A stretch of 6,927 nt of DNA from Fulvivirga aurantia (GTDB taxonomy: Bacteria > Bacteroidota > Bacteroidia > Cytophagales > Cyclobacteriaceae). Shown piece by piece: positions 4,795-6,927 of this stretch (its first letter is position 1; every line of letters starts with the position of its first letter). The translations under genes and the position numbers were made by a program. Where the stretch lies: positions 1 to 6,927 of the forward strand of contig NZ_SMMD01000739.1 of the NCBI RefSeq assembly GCF_009711475.1. The letters run 5' to 3'. Below the pieces are notes generated by a model. That model searched no databases. It was not told the origin of the DNA and worked only from the letters and a program-made list of their open reading frames with translations.

Positions 4795-4926
4795 ATGTAT
4801 CACTCTTTCCTTTTTGACGCAAAAGAAGAGAAACGGGTGAGGTTGTTTTTGGAGTGTGTGGAGCAGGTGGGGTTGTGCGTGTACGATGATGACCAGATCA
4901 AAATTATTTCAGATTATGAATTATGA
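4795..4926 (+). CDS. Hypothetical small protein (43 aa) coupled to the long downstream gene
   Basis: The protein has 43 aa, is acidic toward its C terminus (VYDDDQIKIISDYEL) and has no membrane helix. I do not recognise it. The frame is closed upstream by a TAG at 4759-4761, so the gene cannot be much longer; ATG 4795 is preferred to the adjacent TTG 4792. Its TGA overlaps the ATG of the long downstream gene (ATGA at 4923-4926), the strongest evidence that it is translated and coupled to it. It may be a regulator, a partner or an antitoxin-like peptide, or a mere leader ORF. Short length leaves the call uncertain. Confidence 0.55.
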   Translation: MYHSFLFDAKEEKRVRLFLECVEQVGLCVYDDDQIKIISDYEL

Positions 4927-6927
4927 GCAAAAAGAGAAAGGAATTAGATAAGTTTATAAAAACGTATACCATTGATAGAGGCAATCGCCTGGAAGAAAAA
5001 GAGGCTTTAGAGGAGGATCTCAAGTGGGGTGTGTCTTTATTTCTGGCTAAAGCTATCCATTTGGCCAAACCAAGAGATCAAACTTACTCGCTAGATCAGT
5101 TCAACCAGTTTAAAAGCCAATATGAGCAGGATAATGGCAAGCAAATAAATACTGAAAGCCTCTTTCAAAAATTCTGGCTAAGAAATGTTTTAAGTACTAT
5201 TAAAGTAGCGGGGACCGTATCATCCGCCTGTAATACATTTCAGAAAATACATAAATATCAAAATGAGCTTACCTTTTTGTATAGTTCCATTCCAGATGGG
5301 GCTAAGAAAAATTCTAAGCTTACAAAACATGATTTTGAGTTAATCCGAAAAGAGTATGAGAAAAAGAACAATTTAACCTTAAGTGATGTAGGATTATTTG
5401 AGTCGAATTGGCTTTCAGCATCAGAAGACACGGTGGAAATATCCAACATTAACTTTTATTTTAAGCCATATCTGGATTACTGGAAAGAATTTGAGTTTCT
5501 CTGTGCTTACCAAAATCAAATAGCTCATAAGGACGACAAGGGACTACAAATTGAAAAAAAAGTCCTTGATCAGCTCCACCAATCATTTAGCTCATTTTAT
5601 CAACAAACTCCGCCCATTCAAAAATTGATTGATGAGAAAGTTTTAACACCAGATGGCCGTTTTTATTATCTCAATTTCTACCATACTAAGATTCGATACT
5701 GGTCGGGATTATCGGATCAAATCACAGCTTACTATTGGCAGTTACTAATTGAGGATAGCGATTTTGTTTCTGACCGGGAGAGGTTGAGAAGATTTATCAA
5801 TCAAACGCATTATTACGGTTGGGCTTCTAGCTCACTCTACTGCAGTATTGAAGAATCCAAGAAAAGGTTCTTGCAGGCCGCTTTTGAACTTGTAAAAAAT
5901 GAAACTGATTTAAGTGGAATTGATACTGAGTTTAAAAAAGTAAGTATTGATCAGCGCCTTTCTTCCAGTGATATTCAACTATTATTCCACAGCCGTGAAG
6001 AACGTGATGATTTCTCACTTGATGGTTCGGATCATTTTGAACTGCTAAAAGGCCTGGATAGATGGGAAGAAAAAGCGCATACTACCTATTTGTACGATCA
6101 AAGTTGCCGTAAAGAACTTTCTTACTTGATTAGAGTCATTGTAAAAAATGACCTTGAAACCGAGAAAGAAGAAACCGAAGATGAAGACCATCCCAACTAC
6201 TATCACTTTAAAAGAGTTTTTGAACTTCTCCACGATTCTGTAAATAAACCCACTCTTCTGTGGAAGATAGTACAAGGTATTATCTCATGTCGCAGGGAGA
6301 TTTTACCGTATTTAATTGTAGAAAAGACATTCACTTCATTGAGCTTTTGGATTGTTGATCAGATAATTAGTAATGATCATCTTCCAATTGAAGAAAGGCC
6401 ATTATTAGCAAAAAAATTATGGAGCAATTGCACAGAATTAGCCTTGCATGTAGCTCGAGAACATGTCAAAAACGGAGAGGCTGCAAAAATAATCTTCCAA
6501 GTCTATCGTCAGCTTAATCACAGTAAATACGACATTCCATATAGTAGACAATCAAGAAAAGCAACACAATCAAGTAGGGAACAAAAAGAAGAAAAAGAGA
6601 AAGCTGTTCTTTCCTTGATTGAAAACAGTCCTTTGTTTAATCATACTATCCATGGAGCAAGCCAGCAATATTTGATTCCAAATGTTTTCAACAAATTGGT
6701 TGACCTATTCGTCAACTTCGAAACAAGATCATTATACAGTATCGGCACTATTCAGTTCCCGATGCTTCAATGGGACGGTTTAGCCTGGTTAATGAAATGC
6801 TCCACTTATTGGAAGTACAAAGGCCAACTTGAAACAAACACTCCTAATGTTCAAACGCTAACGAACTCATTTTTTAAGCTTTACATTGATCGAATCGAGG
6901 TAACTGAAGTTAAAAAGTATAATTTTT
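4923..6927 (+). CDS. Large helical protein of unknown family, 3'-truncated by the window edge (at least 668 aa)
   Basis: From ATG 4923 the frame stays open for 668 codons to the end of the window; the stop lies beyond it. The composition is a soluble, charged, mostly helical protein with no membrane helix, P-loop, zinc-binding cluster or nuclease motif that I can see. Around 183-205 a helix leads into AYQNQIAHKDDKG (195-207), resembling the RNxxxH/RNxxAH site of HEPN-fold RNases but with Q at the Arg position. A very acidic stretch lies at 411-423 and a polar, low-complexity linker at about 541-561, suggesting at least three domains. The gene is visibly more AT-rich than the minus-strand cluster. 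It is translationally coupled to the 43-aa gene. Size, composition and position beside a phage-like cluster fit an accessory, perhaps anti-phage, protein, but this is inference. The family is not recognised. Confidence 0.85.
   Translation, partial: MSKKRKELDKFIKTYTIDRGNRLEEKEALEEDLKWGVSLFLAKAIHLAKPRDQTYSLDQFNQFKSQYEQDNGKQINTESLFQKFWLRNVLSTIKVAGTVSSACNTFQKIHKYQNELTFLYSSIPDGAKKNSKLTKHDFELIRKEYEKKNNLTLSDVGLFESNWLSASEDTVEISNINFYFKPYLDYWKEFEFLCAYQNQIAHKDDKGLQIEKKVLDQLHQSFSSFYQQTPPIQKLIDEKVLTPDGRFYYLNFYHTKIRYWSGLSDQITAYYWQLLIEDSDFVSDRERLRRFINQTHYYGWASSSLYCSIEESKKRFLQAAFELVKNETDLSGIDTEFKKVSIDQRLSSSDIQLLFHSREERDDFSLDGSDHFELLKGLDRWEEKAHTTYLYDQSCRKELSYLIRVIVKNDLETEKEETEDEDHPNYYHFKRVFELLHDSVNKPTLLWKIVQGIISCRREILPYLIVEKTFTSLSFWIVDQIISNDHLPIEERPLLAKKLWSNCTELALHVAREHVKNGEAAKIIFQVYRQLNHSKYDIPYSRQSRKATQSSREQKEEKEKAVLSLIENSPLFNHTIHGASQQYLIPNVFNKLVDLFVNFETRSLYSIGTIQFPMLQWDGLAWLMKCSTYWKYKGQLETNTPNVQTLTNSFFKLYIDRIEVTEVKKYNF

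Noticed and set aside
5258..6275. Minus-strand frames at 5258-5449 and 6045-6275
   Set aside because: Both are antisense to the 668-codon plus-strand frame. The hydrophobic look of the second is the usual shadow of charged, AT-rich helical coding sequence.
1..6927. CRISPR array or insertion sequence
   Set aside because: No regularly spaced repeat units and no transposase frame or terminal inverted repeats were seen on either strand.

Overview
The window looks like an accessory or integration region of a Bacteroidetes-type bacterium, possibly of the Cytophagales. This is inferred from the style of the tRNA (CAU anticodon, no encoded CCA), from mostly weak or absent Shine-Dalgarno sequences, and from the resemblance of several small proteins to Bacteroidetes phage and prophage proteins. 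I could not run a database search, so the taxonomy is an inference.

Left end (1-530). The window opens inside the 5' half of a tRNA with anticodon CAU. This copy has no intron and loses tRNA identity after position 34. A 121-bp noncoding stretch follows, with two hairpins and short direct repeats, and looks like an old integration junction. Next is a complete second copy of the same tRNA (156-494). A 265-nt self-splicing-type group I intron (193-457) interrupts it directly after the anticodon. All the core helices P1-P9 can be drawn, including a GAAA loop on P9 and an 11-nt tetraloop receptor in P5. The intron contains no ORF. A strong hairpin with A and T tracts (496-528) can terminate both the tRNA and the convergent gene cluster.

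Minus-strand cluster (4640 down to 544). Seven tightly packed, often overlapping genes read leftward. In order of transcription they are: a 56-aa very basic protein; a 187-aa methyltransferase-like protein lacking motif I and with an altered catalytic motif; a 69-aa protein; a Dam-type (D12 class) adenine-N6 DNA methyltransferase; a RecA/DnaB-fold ATPase with an extra N-terminal domain; and two small proteins with an N-terminal membrane helix plus a coiled coil, the second resembling spanin-like lysis proteins. This looks like a piece of a prophage or phage-derived element. No integrase, portal, capsid or tail gene is in the window.

Plus-strand unit (4795 to the right edge). A 154-bp divergent intergenic region separates the cluster from a rightward pair. 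The first gene encodes 43 aa. It overlaps by ATGA a very long reading frame that starts at 4923 and is still open at the window edge, giving at least 668 aa. The long protein is predicted to be mostly helical, is more AT-rich than the minus-strand genes, and matches no family I recognise. It contains a segment resembling a degenerate HEPN-type RNxxAH motif. Next to a phage-like cluster and a tRNA junction, it is the best candidate here for an undescribed system, possibly defence-related, but that function is a hypothesis.
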